From Neisseria musculi (GTDB taxonomy: Bacteria; Pseudomonadota; Gammaproteobacteria; Burkholderiales; Neisseriaceae): DNA of 64,000 nt. The stretch spans positions 1,116,001 to 1,180,000 of the forward strand of contig NZ_CP060414.2 of NCBI RefSeq assembly GCF_014297595.2. The letters run 5' to 3'. The notes beneath the pieces are model-generated. The model was given only the letters and a program-made list of their open reading frames with translations, was not told the DNA's origin and did not search any database. Each line of letters begins with the position of its first letter. Within the stretch, counting starts at the first letter, position 1. Positions 1 through 9,149 of the stretch are shown in pieces. Both the position numbers and the translations under genes were made by a program.

Positions 1-349
1 GAATCCAGTAAATATCGACAGCATCTGCGCCCAGGCGTTGCAGGCTGCCTTCGAGCATGGCAGCCACGGGGTCGGCAGCGGATTCATCGGCGGTTTGCGG
101 GGTGAATTTGGTCGATAACAGCACGCTGCCTTGCGGATATTTGCGCACCAGTTTGCCCAGCTCGGTTTCAGAGCTGCCCATGCCGTACACGGCGGCGGTG
201 TCCCACAGGTTCAGCCCTTCCAGCATGGCGGTGTCGAACACTTCTTTTATCTGCGCTTCGGTTAAGTTGTTGCCGAACACAGCATCGCCGCCGGCAAAAC
301 TTGTGCCCCACGACCAGGTGCCCAGTGCGGTTTTCGGTAATTTCTGCAT
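1..349 (-). CDS. Aldo/keto reductase, N-terminal part (cut by window edge)
   Basis: Only the first 116 codons are in the window; the gene reads leftward off the edge. The start (complement of CAT at 347-349) is followed by the ALGTWSWG strand typical of aldo/keto reductases. 'LWDTAAVYG' supplies the Asp and Tyr, and 'LSTKF' the Lys, of the family's Asp-Tyr-Lys-His catalytic set. Members reduce aldehydes and ketones with NADPH in the cytoplasm; the substrate cannot be told from this fragment. The 220-bp gap before the next gene holds nothing recognisable. Family assignment is firm from the motifs; specific function is unknown. Confidence 0.8.
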   Translation of the reverse strand, partial: MQKLPKTALGTWSWGTSFAGGDAVFGNNLTEAQIKEVFDTAMLEGLNLWDTAAVYGMGSSETELGKLVRKYPQGSVLLSTKFTPQTADESAADPVAAMLEGSLQRLGADAVDIYWI

Positions 350-569
350 ATTAATGCTCCTTCTTATCAATCATTTAAGCCGAAAGCCCTTCGGTTTGAC
401 GGGTGTTCTGCACGGGATAATGCGGCACTCCGCCCCGGCGCCTGCTGATGCGCCGTTTGGCGTGCGCTGTTGCCGCTCCGCCCGTGCAGTGTTTTCGGTT
501 TGTGCAGACACGGACGCGTCATACGGGCGGCAAACCATGCGGCGGAATATCGGCTCCCGCCCGCCACGG

Positions 570-1280
570 TTACGGCTCGGGTGCATGAAAAAGCAGCCCG
601 CCCTGATTGCCCAGATAGGCGGGGGTGATGTCGATGGTCTGCCTGTCGGCAATCATGGCTGCGGTCTGCTTCAGATAATGTTGAAAATGGGGCGTTTGGC
701 GGTGCGTTTCGTAGGCGGCATCATCGGCGTAGATTTCAAAAAACAGCCATTTGTTGGGATTATCCTGCTCCGTTGCGGCATACATCGCCAGCACGCCCTT
801 TTCCGCTTTCAACGATTGCACCATTTCAGCGGTAACGGCGCGGGCGAATGCCCGGCTGTGTTGCGGTTTCACTTCCACCCTCTCCAGATTGATGCGGCTT
901 GTTTCAGACGGCCTGATTTTCTTGTCGCCCAGAAAAACGGGGGGTAAGGCAATGCGCTGTTTGTGGTCGGTGAGGATTTTCGGGGAGGCAGCGAGAAAGG
1001 CGCGGTATTGCGGCGATTGGGCGTGTGTCTGATACGCCGCTTCATCGGCATAAATTTCAAACATATACGCCATATCCGGATCGGCTTTCTGCTTCACCGA
1101 ATACATCGCCAGCGTGCCTTTTTCGGTTTGGATTGAAGTGCGGATATTGTTTTCGCCCACCGCATCGTATTGCGCGGTTCGGCCGCTTTGCACGCCCAGC
1201 TCAAAGGCATTGAAAACCGGCGCGGCTTGGGCGGACAAGCCCGCCGCCAAAGCCAATAGCAACGCGCTTTTTTTGTTCAT
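570..1280 (-). CDS. Secreted protein with two antibiotic-biosynthesis-monooxygenase (ABM) domains
   Basis: 236 residues with a Sec signal peptide at 1-20 (Lys-rich start, Leu/Ala core, AQA-A cleavage site). Two similar ABM-type ferredoxin-like domains follow: about 45-110 ('GTLAMYSVKQ...FEIYADEAAYQTH') and 150-215 ('GVLAMYAATE...FEIYADDAAYETH'). The repeated FEIYAD-AAY-TH signature marks an internal duplication. ABM proteins of the YgiN/putative quinol monooxygenase type act on quinols or haem-like substrates, normally as dimers; here one chain could form the dimer-like unit. Export to the periplasm is inferred from the signal peptide. GGAGATGAAAA upstream is a good ribosome site. Substrate unknown. 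Confidence 0.72.
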   Translation of the reverse strand: MNKKSALLLALAAGLSAQAAPVFNAFELGVQSGRTAQYDAVGENNIRTSIQTEKGTLAMYSVKQKADPDMAYMFEIYADEAAYQTHAQSPQYRAFLAASPKILTDHKQRIALPPVFLGDKKIRPSETSRINLERVEVKPQHSRAFARAVTAEMVQSLKAEKGVLAMYAATEQDNPNKWLFFEIYADDAAYETHRQTPHFQHYLKQTAAMIADRQTIDITPAYLGNQGGLLFHAPEP

Positions 1281-1779
1281 TTTTCATCTCCTGATTGCGG
1301 ATATATTGGTATGGTGAAGACATTTGTTTTCGGCGGCAGGCGGCATGGCGCACCGAGCCGCATCAGTTGCCTCACGGGCGGCGGTCAAGCCCTTCTTTTG
1401 GGACGGAGGCACCGCAATGCCGCAGCGGCAGTCAAACGGACACGCCATAGCGCTTCCCTACGCACATGCTACCAGGCTGATGCCGCCCAAGCAGTGCAAA
1501 GGCCGTCTGAAAACGGGAAAGCTGCCCGAACAGCGTCAAACACAGACAGAATGAAAGCGGCAAGCCGTCTGAAAAAACAGATGCCTGCCCGAGTGCAAGG
1601 CTGTCTGAAACAAGGAGCACCGGCTGAAAGCATCAAAGCCGTCTGAAATCGGAACGCTTGATTGGAAGCACCAAGGCCATCTGAAAGCACTTAATTTCAA
1701 AAACTTTCAGACGGCCTTATATTGCGCCCCATGAAAAGGGGCATTTTTACATTCTTTCCAATACCTCTACACTCCGGCT
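1281..1779. other. Intergenic region with an array of exact and decayed uptake sequences
   Basis: No convincing gene. From about 1500 to 1720 there are six uptake-sequence-like elements at 35-60 bp intervals: GCCGTCTGAA near 1502, 1564 and 1638, variants GCTGTCTGAA near 1601 and GCCATCTGAA near 1675, and an inverted copy near 1706. The last two could form the terminator of the cytochrome gene to the right. Normal neisserial gaps have one inverted pair, so this density is unusual. Confidence 0.6.
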
Positions 1780-2448
1780 CTAACCGGCAGTGCCGGCAAA
1801 CCACACCGCCGCCGCAACGGCAGCCGCAACAGCCAAAGCCGTTGCCAGTTTGCCGCTGCCGGCAAATGCTAATGCAGGCAGCTTGCCTTCGATAAATTTA
1901 TAGCCGGTGATCATGGGTTTGATCAGATCATGCTTTTTTAGAAATTTATAAATAAAAATGGTGGCAACGTGTATGCAGATTAAGCCCAATAACGCATTGA
2001 AAAAGGTAACGTGCACGGTGCGCAGCGTGCTGCCCAAGCCGTCGCCTGCCCAGCCGTTGAGATAGCCGCTGTTGGTGAATGTGTTTTCATCGTTGGCAAA
2101 CAAACCCGTTGCCACCTGAAACAGCACCGCCGCCAGCAGGGCCAACACCATCAGCGCGCCCAACGGGTTGTGGCCGGGTTGTTCGTTTTCGCTGATTCCG
2201 CCTTTGAGATAGCGTGCAATCTGCCCCGGCCCGCGCACAAAGTTGGCAAAGCGTGCTGTGTCGCTGCCCCACAGCCCCCAGCAGATGCGGAACACAACCA
2301 GCGCCAATATCAACAGCCCCACCCGCAAATGCCATGTCAAAAGGTTGCCGCCCGTTTCGGCGCTGTACCACATAAAGGCGGTGGCGGCCGCCAGCGTCCA
2401 ATGGAAAATCCGCGTGGGCAAATCCCAAACTTTCAGTTTTTGCTTCAT
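1780..2448 (-). CDS. Cytochrome b/b6-domain membrane protein
   Basis: 222 residues with four to five hydrophobic helices. It opens with VWDLPTRIFHWTL, the first helix of the di-haem cytochrome b561 / Ni-Fe-hydrogenase b-type family. Candidate haem-ligand histidines are His16, His40, His146 and His160. Such proteins sit in the inner membrane and pass electrons between quinones and a soluble partner, often a small c-type cytochrome or a hydrogenase. No partner gene is adjacent, so the electron donor is unknown. The last helix (about 196-218) is Ala-rich. Family is confident; the physiological role is inference. Confidence 0.78.
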   Translation of the reverse strand: MKQKLKVWDLPTRIFHWTLAAATAFMWYSAETGGNLLTWHLRVGLLILALVVFRICWGLWGSDTARFANFVRGPGQIARYLKGGISENEQPGHNPLGALMVLALLAAVLFQVATGLFANDENTFTNSGYLNGWAGDGLGSTLRTVHVTFFNALLGLICIHVATIFIYKFLKKHDLIKPMITGYKFIEGKLPALAFAGSGKLATALAVAAAVAAAVWFAGTAG

Positions 2449-2559
2449 AATCTGCTTTCGTTCTTATATGATGGTTTGTGCCGTTTTCAGACGGCCTGCC
2501 GGCAAAGAGCCTGTCGTCTGAAATTTTTTATGATTGTAATGGATTTGCACGCAAGAATC

Positions 2560-3489
2560 ATGATGTTTTCAAGCCCTTACCAAAGTAAACGTTTTGCCGC
2601 CCAGTTGGAGGCCGCTTTGCAGTTTCCGCAGCTTTTCACGCCGCGCGCGGCCGACAGCCACAAAGGCACACACGGCACGCTGGCGGTTGTCGGCGGCGCG
2701 GCGGGCATGAGCGGTGCCGTGATTTTGGCCGCCACAGCCGCCATCTACAGCGGCTGCGGCAAAGTGTGGGCGGGCTTCAACCAAAACACCCTGCCCCTGC
2801 CTGTTGTTCCCGAACGCCCCGAAATTATGCTCGCCACCGCGCCTGTGTTACAGCAGCGCGACGACATCAGTGCCTGGGTGTTCGGCTGCGGCTTGGGGTT
2901 GTGTAGCGAAGCCGCATCCTTGCTGCGCACTCAATTGCAGCGTTGTGGAAACGAACCGCTGCTGCTGGATGCCGATGCCCTTACTCTGCTGGCGCGCCAC
3001 CCGGAAGCAGCGGCACAGGCAGGCAGGCGCGGCAATGTTATTCTCACGCCCCACCCCGCAGAAGCCGCCCGCCTGCTGGGCATATCTACCGCTGATGTGC
3101 AGGCAGACCGCGGACAGGCAGCCGAGTGCATCAGCCGCCGGTTTAACGCTTACACCGTGCTCAAAGGCCGCCACACATCGATATGCGCCCCAAACGGCAG
3201 CTTGCTCCACACCAACCGCAGCGGTAACCCCGGCCTGGCGGCGGCAGGCAGCGGCGATGTGTTGAGCGGCATCATCGGCAGCCTGCTGGCGCAAAGCATC
3301 AGCCCCGAACAAGCCATTTGCGGCGGCGTGTGGCTGCATGGTGCCGCCGCCGATGTATTGAAAGATTCCGAAACCGGCGAAACCGGTATGCTCTCCGGCG
3401 AGATCGCCCCCGCCGCCCGCTGGCTGCGCAACCGCATCACCGCCAACCTGCACCCTGAGAGCCAAGCCCGCGAAACCCTGCTACCATGA
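2560..3489 (+). CDS. nnrD: ADP-dependent NAD(P)H-hydrate dehydratase
   Basis: About 309 residues of the ribokinase-like CARKD/NnrD family, which dehydrates the damaged cofactor NAD(P)HX using ADP. Visible motifs are GTLAVVGGAAGMSGA near the N-terminus, 'DADALTLL', 'ILTPHPAEAARLL', and the nucleotide/catalytic loop 'AAGSGDVLSGIIG' with its conserved Asp. Only this dehydratase domain is present; the NAXE epimerase domain that is often fused to it is absent. In-frame ATGs at 2530, 2539, 2560 and 2563 make the start uncertain; 2560 gives the usual family length. Expressed alone, downstream of a divergent cytochrome gene. Confidence 0.85.
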   Translation: MMFSSPYQSKRFAAQLEAALQFPQLFTPRAADSHKGTHGTLAVVGGAAGMSGAVILAATAAIYSGCGKVWAGFNQNTLPLPVVPERPEIMLATAPVLQQRDDISAWVFGCGLGLCSEAASLLRTQLQRCGNEPLLLDADALTLLARHPEAAAQAGRRGNVILTPHPAEAARLLGISTADVQADRGQAAECISRRFNAYTVLKGRHTSICAPNGSLLHTNRSGNPGLAAAGSGDVLSGIIGSLLAQSISPEQAICGGVWLHGAAADVLKDSETGETGMLSGEIAPAARWLRNRITANLHPESQARETLLP

Positions 3490-3848
3490 ATCGGCTTTAT
3501 TTTTGATATAAGGCAACAAGCCGCAGACAATGGCAGACAGTATAAAGCCGGCTCTGTTGCCGCTTGGGCGGCCGATGGTATCTTTCTCTTTAGGCTAAAG
3601 TGCAACAATGCCATAGTCGAAATGAAAGGGTTTCACGATGATTCGGTTTAATGCGGGTTTAAGGCAACTCCGGCAGACAGTGCCATACACAACCGGTTCC
3701 GTTGCTGTTGGGGCGGCTTACCAAACTGCTTTCTTTAAGCAGGCGGACTGACGCTGCCGTTATTTTAAAGTGGGTTGGCACAACCATCGGAAAGGCCGTC
3801 TGAAAACCTATGTTCAGACGGCCTCAATCACGGCTGGTGTTTAAACGG
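3490..3848. repeat. Intergenic gap with two copies of a dispersed repeat
   Basis: No gene seen. Two related blocks, about 3511-3597 and 3660-3740, share the order 'aaggcaac...gcagacagt...ccggctctgttgc(c/t)g...gggcggc...tttct(c)ttta'. Related blocks recur at about 11024-11134, 11232-11342, 13041-13125 and, reversed, at 16201-16290 and 16560-16690. An inverted uptake-sequence pair near 3798-3823 is a likely terminator of gyrA, which ends at 3849 on the other strand. Confidence 0.5.
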
Positions 3849-6635
3849 TTATCCCCGCCTGTCATCACCGGCAATGTCCCCGGCAGATTCGGCTTCGGCG
3901 CTTTCGCCGTGTTCTCCGCCGCCTTCTTCAAGCATTTCGTCTTCTTCCGGCTCGGCAATCCGCTCGAGGCTCACCAGCATTTCTCCCTCATCGAGATTGA
4001 TCAGGCGCACGCCTTGGGCAGCACGGCCGGTTTCGCGGATTTGCGCCACTTTGGTGCGGATTAACACGCCGCCGCTGGTAATCAGCATCAAATCATCGCT
4101 TTCGTTTACCAGCGTGGCGGCTACCAATTCTCCGTTGCGCTCGCCGGTGTCGATGGCGATGATACCCTGCCCGCCTTTGCCTTTGCGGCTGTAGTCTGCA
4201 ATCGGCGTGCGTTTGCCGTAGCCGTTTTGCGTGGCGGTGAGCACCTGCTGTTCGGTATGGTCGGGCGGGGAAACCAGCAGGCTGACGATGCGGCCGCCTT
4301 CAGGCAGGCGCATACCGCGCAAACCGCCGCTGCCCCGACCGGACGGGCGTACGCCGTTGCCTTTCAATACGGGCGCATCGGCACCGTCCGTTTCATCGTG
4401 TTCGGTTTCGGCTTCCATATCAAGGCCGTCTGAATCTTCGTTTTCCAAATCATCGGCTTCGCCGCTGCGTTCGTAATATTCGTTAAAGCGGATGGCTTTG
4501 CCGAGATTGGAAAACAGCATAATATCGCTGGTGCCGGAGGTTTTCGCCACCCCCACCAGCGAATCGCCGTCTTTGAGGGCAATGGCCTTGATGCCTTGCG
4601 TGCGCACGTTTTTAAACGCGGAAAGCTGCACTTTTTTCACCATACCCTGCGCGGTGGCGAAGAAAACGTATTCGTCTTCGGGGAACTCGCGCACGGCCAT
4701 AATGGCGCTGACCTTTTCGCCTTCGTCAAGCTGAATCACGTTGTTAATCGGGCGGCCTCGGCTGTTACGCCCGCCTTCGGGCAGTTTGTACACCTTAATC
4801 CAGTGACACTTGCCGAAGTTGGTAAAGCACATCAGATAATCATGGGTGTTGGCGACAAACAGGGTTTCGATAAAGTCTTCGTCTTTGGTGGCGGCAGCCT
4901 GTTTGCCGCGCCCGCCGCGCCGCTGCGCCTGATAATCGGTGGTGGGCTGGGTTTTGATGTAGCCGCCGTGGGTGAGCGTTACCACCATTTCTCGCGGCGG
5001 AATCAAATCTTCATCGGCAATATCGCCGCCAAACGGGTTGATTTCACTGCGGCGCCCATCGCCGAAGTTGGTTTTGATTTCTTCCAGTTCTTCACCAATG
5101 ATGGCGGTGATGCGCTCGGGCTTGGCCAAAATATCCAGAAAATCAATAATCTGCCCCATGATGGTTTTGTAGTCGGCCACGATGGTGTCTTGATCGAGGC
5201 CGGTGAGGTTGCGCAGGCTCATGCGCAAAATAGCATCGGCCTGAATGTCGCTGAGAAAATAGCCGCCCGCCTGCAAACCCAAACCTGCTGGCAGGCCTTC
5301 GGGGCGCGCCATCTGCATATCCAAATCGGTGCGCGCCAGCATTTCGCCCACCAAACCCGACTGCCACGGGCGCGAGAGCAGTTTTTCTTTGGCTTCGGGG
5401 GCATCGGCGGATTCTTTGATAAGCTGAATCATCTCATCAATATTCGACAAGGCCACCGCCTTGCCTTCGGCGATATGGCCTTCGTGGCGCGCCTTTTTCA
5501 GGCGGAACAGGGTGCGGCGGGTAACGACTTCGCGGCGGTGGCGCAGAAATTCGCTCAAAATCTGTTTCAGATTAAGAAGGCGCGGCTGGCCGTCTACCAA
5601 AGCCACCATATTGATGCCGAAACTGTCTTGCAGTTGGGTTAATTTATACAGTTGGTTTAAAACCACTTCGGCATTTTCGTTGCGCTTCAGTTCGATCACC
5701 ACGCGCATACCCGATTTGTCGGATTCATCGCGCAGATCGGAAATGCCTTCTAACACTTTGTCGCGCACCAGCTCGCCGATTTTTTCCACCAGCTTGGCTT
5801 TGTTTACCTGATAGGGGATTTCATCGATGATAATGGCTTCACGCTCGCCGTTTTTGCCGATAGGCTCGATATGGGTTTTACCGCGCATCACCACGCGGCC
5901 GCGGCCGGTTTTATAACCCTCGCGCACCCCGCCCAAGCCGTAGATGGTGGCACCGGTGGGGAAATCGGGGGCTTTGATGATATCGATTAATTCGTCTATA
6001 CCGGTTTGCGGGTCGGCCAGCAATTTCAGGCAGGCATCGATGGTGTCGGGCAGGTTGTGCGGCGGAATATTGGTGGCCATGCCCACGGCGATACCCGAGG
6101 AGCCGTTTACCAGCAAAGCGGGAAAACGGGTGGGCAGCACCAGCGGTTCACTTTCGCTGCCATCGTAGTTGGGGCCGAAATTAACGGTTTCCTCTTCGAT
6201 GTCGGCCAGCATTTCGTGGGCGATTTTTGCCATGCGGATTTCGGTGTAGCGCATGGCCGCCGCGCCATCGCCATCGACAGAGCCGAAGTTGCCCTGGCCG
6301 TCTACCAACACATAGCGCATCGAAAAATCCTGCGCCATGCGCACGATGGTGTCGTACACCGCCGAATCGCCGTGCGGGTGGTATTTACCGATAACGTCGC
6401 CGACAATGCGGGCAGATTTTTTATATGCACTGTTCCAATTGTTTTTCAATTCGTGCATGGCATACAGCACGCGGCGGTGCACGGGTTTCAGGCCGTCGCG
6501 CACATCGGGCAGCGCGCGCCCCACAATCACGCTCATGGCGTAATCGAGATAGCTGCGGCGCATTTCTTCTTCAAGGCTGACGGGGAGGGTTTCTTTGGCG
6601 AAATGATGGTCGTTGCGGATGGTGGCGTCGGTCAT
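3849..6635 (-). CDS. gyrA: DNA gyrase subunit A
   Basis: 928 residues. GyrA breaks and rejoins DNA in the A2B2 gyrase that introduces negative supercoils. The start (complement at 6633-6635) gives [20 protein letters not shown], matching neisserial GyrA. The active-site Tyr is about residue 130 in '[10 protein letters not shown]'. The quinolone-determining segment '[10 protein letters not shown]' has Ser91 and Asp95, the wild-type drug-sensitive residues in gonococcal numbering. The C-terminal beta-pinwheel carries the GyrA box 'AQRRGGRGK'. It has an acidic insertion (about 805-830) and an acidic tail ([20 protein letters not shown]), as in other Neisseria. No neighbour is functionally linked. 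Confidence 0.98.
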   Translation of the reverse strand: MTDATIRNDHHFAKETLPVSLEEEMRRSYLDYAMSVIVGRALPDVRDGLKPVHRRVLYAMHELKNNWNSAYKKSARIVGDVIGKYHPHGDSAVYDTIVRMAQDFSMRYVLVDGQGNFGSVDGDGAAAMRYTEIRMAKIAHEMLADIEEETVNFGPNYDGSESEPLVLPTRFPALLVNGSSGIAVGMATNIPPHNLPDTIDACLKLLADPQTGIDELIDIIKAPDFPTGATIYGLGGVREGYKTGRGRVVMRGKTHIEPIGKNGEREAIIIDEIPYQVNKAKLVEKIGELVRDKVLEGISDLRDESDKSGMRVVIELKRNENAEVVLNQLYKLTQLQDSFGINMVALVDGQPRLLNLKQILSEFLRHRREVVTRRTLFRLKKARHEGHIAEGKAVALSNIDEMIQLIKESADAPEAKEKLLSRPWQSGLVGEMLARTDLDMQMARPEGLPAGLGLQAGGYFLSDIQADAILRMSLRNLTGLDQDTIVADYKTIMGQIIDFLDILAKPERITAIIGEELEEIKTNFGDGRRSEINPFGGDIADEDLIPPREMVVTLTHGGYIKTQPTTDYQAQRRGGRGKQAAATKDEDFIETLFVANTHDYLMCFTNFGKCHWIKVYKLPEGGRNSRGRPINNVIQLDEGEKVSAIMAVREFPEDEYVFFATAQGMVKKVQLSAFKNVRTQGIKAIALKDGDSLVGVAKTSGTSDIMLFSNLGKAIRFNEYYERSGEADDLENEDSDGLDMEAETEHDETDGADAPVLKGNGVRPSGRGSGGLRGMRLPEGGRIVSLLVSPPDHTEQQVLTATQNGYGKRTPIADYSRKGKGGQGIIAIDTGERNGELVAATLVNESDDLMLITSGGVLIRTKVAQIRETGRAAQGVRLINLDEGEMLVSLERIAEPEEDEMLEEGGGEHGESAEAESAGDIAGDDRRG

Positions 6636-7001
6636 AACGGGATAGCGGTTTCTATAGAAAATTCGCGCCATTTTAGCATAAAACGCGCCTGCATTGGCGT
6701 ATCCGCAATGTTCGATACCGAGCCGCCGCAGCCGTCTGAAAAACCCGCCCTGCCTCAGAGATGCCCTGCATGCCGCTTTCAGACGGCCTTTGCAAACCGT
6801 AAAACCATATGGAACACAACGCAGCCGGGCAAAGACAGTACGGCAGACCATGTGGTTCCCTACGTTTTACGTTTTACCGCAGCCTCTGCAACCGGCAAAC
6901 CTATGCCGGGCTGTGTAACAAATGCCCGCCGCCGTGCGCCGTTGCGCCCGCCTGCCCGCCGCCTTACAATGACCGCTGTTTCCAACTCACGGAGAGCTTT
7001 T
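6636..7001. other. Intergenic gap between divergent gyrA and CNP1-like gene
   Basis: No gene. It should hold the gyrA promoter (reading left) and the promoter of the gene at 7002 (reading right). Two oppositely oriented uptake sequences near 6729 and 6778 can pair into a loose stem. Nothing else recognisable. Confidence 0.4.
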
Positions 7002-7604
7002 ATGCGCCCGATTCTGATGCTTGCGCTGGCCGCAGCCGCCCTGCAGGTTTCTGCTGCCCCGCACAGCGATAAAGACACCTTCGAAAACACCCGCTACCAG
7101 GAAAGCGAAGCCGAAAAATCGGCGCGGGAATTTAAAGAAGCCGATGTCGCCCTGCCTGCCTTTCCCGACACAAAAAACGGCGGCTGGTTTGATATTGATG
7201 CCGGCAACGCTTTCGACAAGCGGCCGAAAATCCTGCTCGAGAGCATCAGCCGCGCGCCGGACGGCACGGTGCGTTATGTTTTAAACGTGCAGTCGAAGCA
7301 GGGGCACGACAACCTCACCGCCGAAGGCATTTACTGCGCGTCCTCTTCTTTCGGCGGCGAGAACAAACGCTCGGCTTATAAAGTATTCGGCTACGGCGAT
7401 CCGGTCAACCAACGCTGGATTGCCCCGAGTAAAGGCAGCTGGAAAAACATAGGCTCGATTCTCAGCGGTGCCGACCCCATACGCGGCCCGCTGTTCCGCG
7501 CGTTCTGCGAAGACGGCACCCCGAGCGGCGGGCCGGCTCTACAGCAGCGGGTTATCGAACGGGCGGGCAAACATCATCCTTCCCTGACCAACCGCAACAA
7601 ATAA
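7002..7604 (+). CDS. CNP1-like secreted protein
   Basis: 200 residues with a signal peptide at 1-19 (MRPILMLALAAAALQVSA). The mature part resembles the CNP1-like family: 'FDIDAGNAFDKRPKILLESIS', then a beta-rich core with 'TAEGIYCASSSF' and 'AFCEDGTP' (possible disulfide pair), and 'QRWIAPSKGSWKNI'. GGAGAGCTTTT before the ATG at 7002 fixes the start. Family members are uncharacterised periplasmic proteins of beta-proteobacteria, so no reaction can be given. The following inverted uptake-sequence pair ends the transcript. Confidence 0.7.
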   Translation: MRPILMLALAAAALQVSAAPHSDKDTFENTRYQESEAEKSAREFKEADVALPAFPDTKNGGWFDIDAGNAFDKRPKILLESISRAPDGTVRYVLNVQSKQGHDNLTAEGIYCASSSFGGENKRSAYKVFGYGDPVNQRWIAPSKGSWKNIGSILSGADPIRGPLFRAFCEDGTPSGGPALQQRVIERAGKHHPSLTNRNK

Positions 7605-7609
7605 CCCTC

Positions 7610-7639
7610 AAGGCCGTCTGAAAATGTTCAGACGGCCTT
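7610..7639 (+). terminator. Inverted uptake-sequence pair (terminator)
   Basis: AAGGCCGTCTGAA and its reverse complement are separated by only four bases 5 bp after the stop codon of the CNP1-like gene, giving a 13-bp stem. This is the classic neisserial arrangement in which two DNA uptake sequences double as a rho-independent terminator. Confidence 0.85.
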
Positions 7640-7769
7640 CTGCCTTTAACGCAACCGCATCGTTGTTTTGAACATTCTGCCATATTCCCGCCGGCCCGCG
7701 CCGCCAGAAACCGCCGCTTTCCTGCGGTGCAGCACGCCACAGCGGCAATACTGAAAAACTGAAAACATC

Positions 7770-8540
7770 ATGGATCTTCACCTTATTGCACTTCTTGCCA
7801 TCGGCTTTCTGGCCGGGCTGATGGATGCTGCGGTGGGCGGCGGCGGTTTGTTGCAGATTCCCGCCCTCTTTAACGCCCTGCCCAACAGCGTGCCGGTTAC
7901 CTCGGTGATGGGTATCAACAAATTTGCTTCATTCAGCGGCACCTTCACCGCCTCGGTTCAATTTGTGCGCAAAATCCGCGTGCCGTGGAACATGCTGCTG
8001 CCCGCCGCCGTGCTGGCGTTTCTGGCTTCTTACGGCGGCGCGCGGCTGGTAGCCTATCTGCCTGTCCACCATATCAAACCGGCAATGCTGGTGATTATGG
8101 CGGCGATGTTTGTTTACACGTTTTTTAAAAAAGATTTGGGGCAGGTTGCCCGCACCGCGCAACTGAGCCGCAAAGAAACCGCATGGGGGTTGTTTTTCGG
8201 CGCCCTGATCGGTTTTTATGACGGCCTGTTCGGCCCGGGCACCGGCAGCCTGCTGGCTTTTGTGTTTGTGCGTTTTTTCGCTTACGACTTTCTCACCGCC
8301 ACCGCTTCGGCCAAAGTGATTAACTTCACCACTAATCTGGCCGCACTCGCGTTTTTTATCCCCAACGGCCACATTGTTTGGGCATGGGCGCTGCCGCTGG
8401 CGGCCGCCAACCTGTGCGGCGGGCTGGCGGGCACGCATCTGGCGATACGCGGCGGCAGCCGCTTGCTGCGCTATGGGTTTATGGTGCTGTTGTGCGTGTT
8501 AATCGGCAAGTTTGGTTGGGACCTGCTGCACACGGCATAA
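7770..8540 (+). CDS. TSUP (TauE/SafE) family sulfite/organic-anion permease
   Basis: 256 residues of mostly hydrophobic helices. The first segment 'LAIGFLAGLMDAAVGGGGLLQIPAL' and, halfway, 'FFGALIGFYDGLFGPGTGSLLAF' are the duplicated signature of the TauE/SafE family: a GGG-type loop in each half of an inverted-repeat fold. These inner-membrane permeases export or import sulfite, sulfoacetate, thiosulfate or other small anions; the substrate cannot be predicted here. No sulfur-metabolism gene is adjacent. Length and topology are standard. Confidence 0.88.
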   Translation: MDLHLIALLAIGFLAGLMDAAVGGGGLLQIPALFNALPNSVPVTSVMGINKFASFSGTFTASVQFVRKIRVPWNMLLPAAVLAFLASYGGARLVAYLPVHHIKPAMLVIMAAMFVYTFFKKDLGQVARTAQLSRKETAWGLFFGALIGFYDGLFGPGTGSLLAFVFVRFFAYDFLTATASAKVINFTTNLAALAFFIPNGHIVWAWALPLAAANLCGGLAGTHLAIRGGSRLLRYGFMVLLCVLIGKFGWDLLHTA

Positions 8541-8849
8541 ACGTTTTATCAAACAAACGCTTGTTTATAAAAGGCCGGGGCTCTGCAAAAATCAAAAGCA
8601 TCAGAAAAAGTTTGTCTGCCGCCATTGGCTGCGCAAGCCCGCCGCGCTACCCCAGTCCAAACGGCCTCCACCCAAATGTTGGTTCATCAACACTTGCAAT
8701 ATTTCAACCTAGATTCCCCTGCGCGTGAATGACGGCGTTTGAGCATTTCAAACGGCATGAAGACATGTTTTGCAAAACTTCAGGCCGTCTGAAAAGATTT
8801 GCGGCTTTTCAGACGGCCCGATAATTGACACGGCTTCTATTTCTCAAAC
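8541..8849. other. Intergenic gap between convergent permease genes
   Basis: No coding sequence supported. Apart from the inverted uptake-sequence stem at 8783-8818 nothing recognisable is present. Confidence 0.4.
8783..8818 (-). terminator. Inverted uptake-sequence stem downstream of azlD
   Basis: GGCCGTCTGAAAAG and its complement CTTTTCAGACGGCC flank a short loop, 31 bp beyond the azlD stop. It probably terminates the azlCD operon and may act on both strands. Confidence 0.75.
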
Positions 8850-9149
8850 TTATTTCATCAAATAACCCAACACCCCCGATGAAACCACCGCCACCAGCAC
8901 CGTGGGCAGCATGCCCCAGCGGGCGGCAGCAAACAGCGTGATGGCGAGCGCAACCAATTCATGCGGTTTGTCGGATACGAAATGCGGTGCAATCACGGCA
9001 ACCAGCACACAGCCCGGCGCGGCTTCCATCACCGCCGCCGCCCGCCTGCCCGGTGTGCGGTTGCGCAGGGCGGAAAAACCGATCAGCCGCGTAGAATAGG
9101 TTACCGCCAGCATACCCGTAATGGTGAGGAACGAAGCCCACGAAATCAT
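8850..9149 (-). CDS. azlD: AzlD-family branched-chain amino acid exporter subunit
   Basis: 99 residues with three hydrophobic helices: 'FLTITGMLAVTYSTRLIGF', 'GCVLVAVIAPHFV' and 'LVALAITLFAAARWGMLPTVLVAVVSSGVL'. Length and helix pattern fit the small AzlD subunit (LIV-E/AzlCD family), which works with AzlC to export branched-chain amino acids or azaleucine. Its ATG overlaps the azlC stop by four bases (ATGA), so the two are translationally coupled. The gene order azlC-azlD is the standard one. Confidence 0.85.
   Translation of the reverse strand: MISWASFLTITGMLAVTYSTRLIGFSALRNRTPGRRAAAVMEAAPGCVLVAVIAPHFVSDKPHELVALAITLFAAARWGMLPTVLVAVVSSGVLGYLMK

Noticed and set aside
1490..1725. Repeated GCCGTCTGAA elements as a CRISPR array
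   Set aside because: The repeats are the 12-bp uptake sequence found all over the window, in both orientations and with irregular spacing; no cas gene is present.
2011..2559. Long plus-strand extension upstream of nnrD
   Set aside because: It is antisense to the cytochrome gene and has no family resemblance; the true nnrD begins at about 2560.
6636..6851. N-terminal extension of gyrA by 72 residues
   Set aside because: Not present in any GyrA I know and it crosses an uptake sequence and promoter region; the start at 6635 matches the family.
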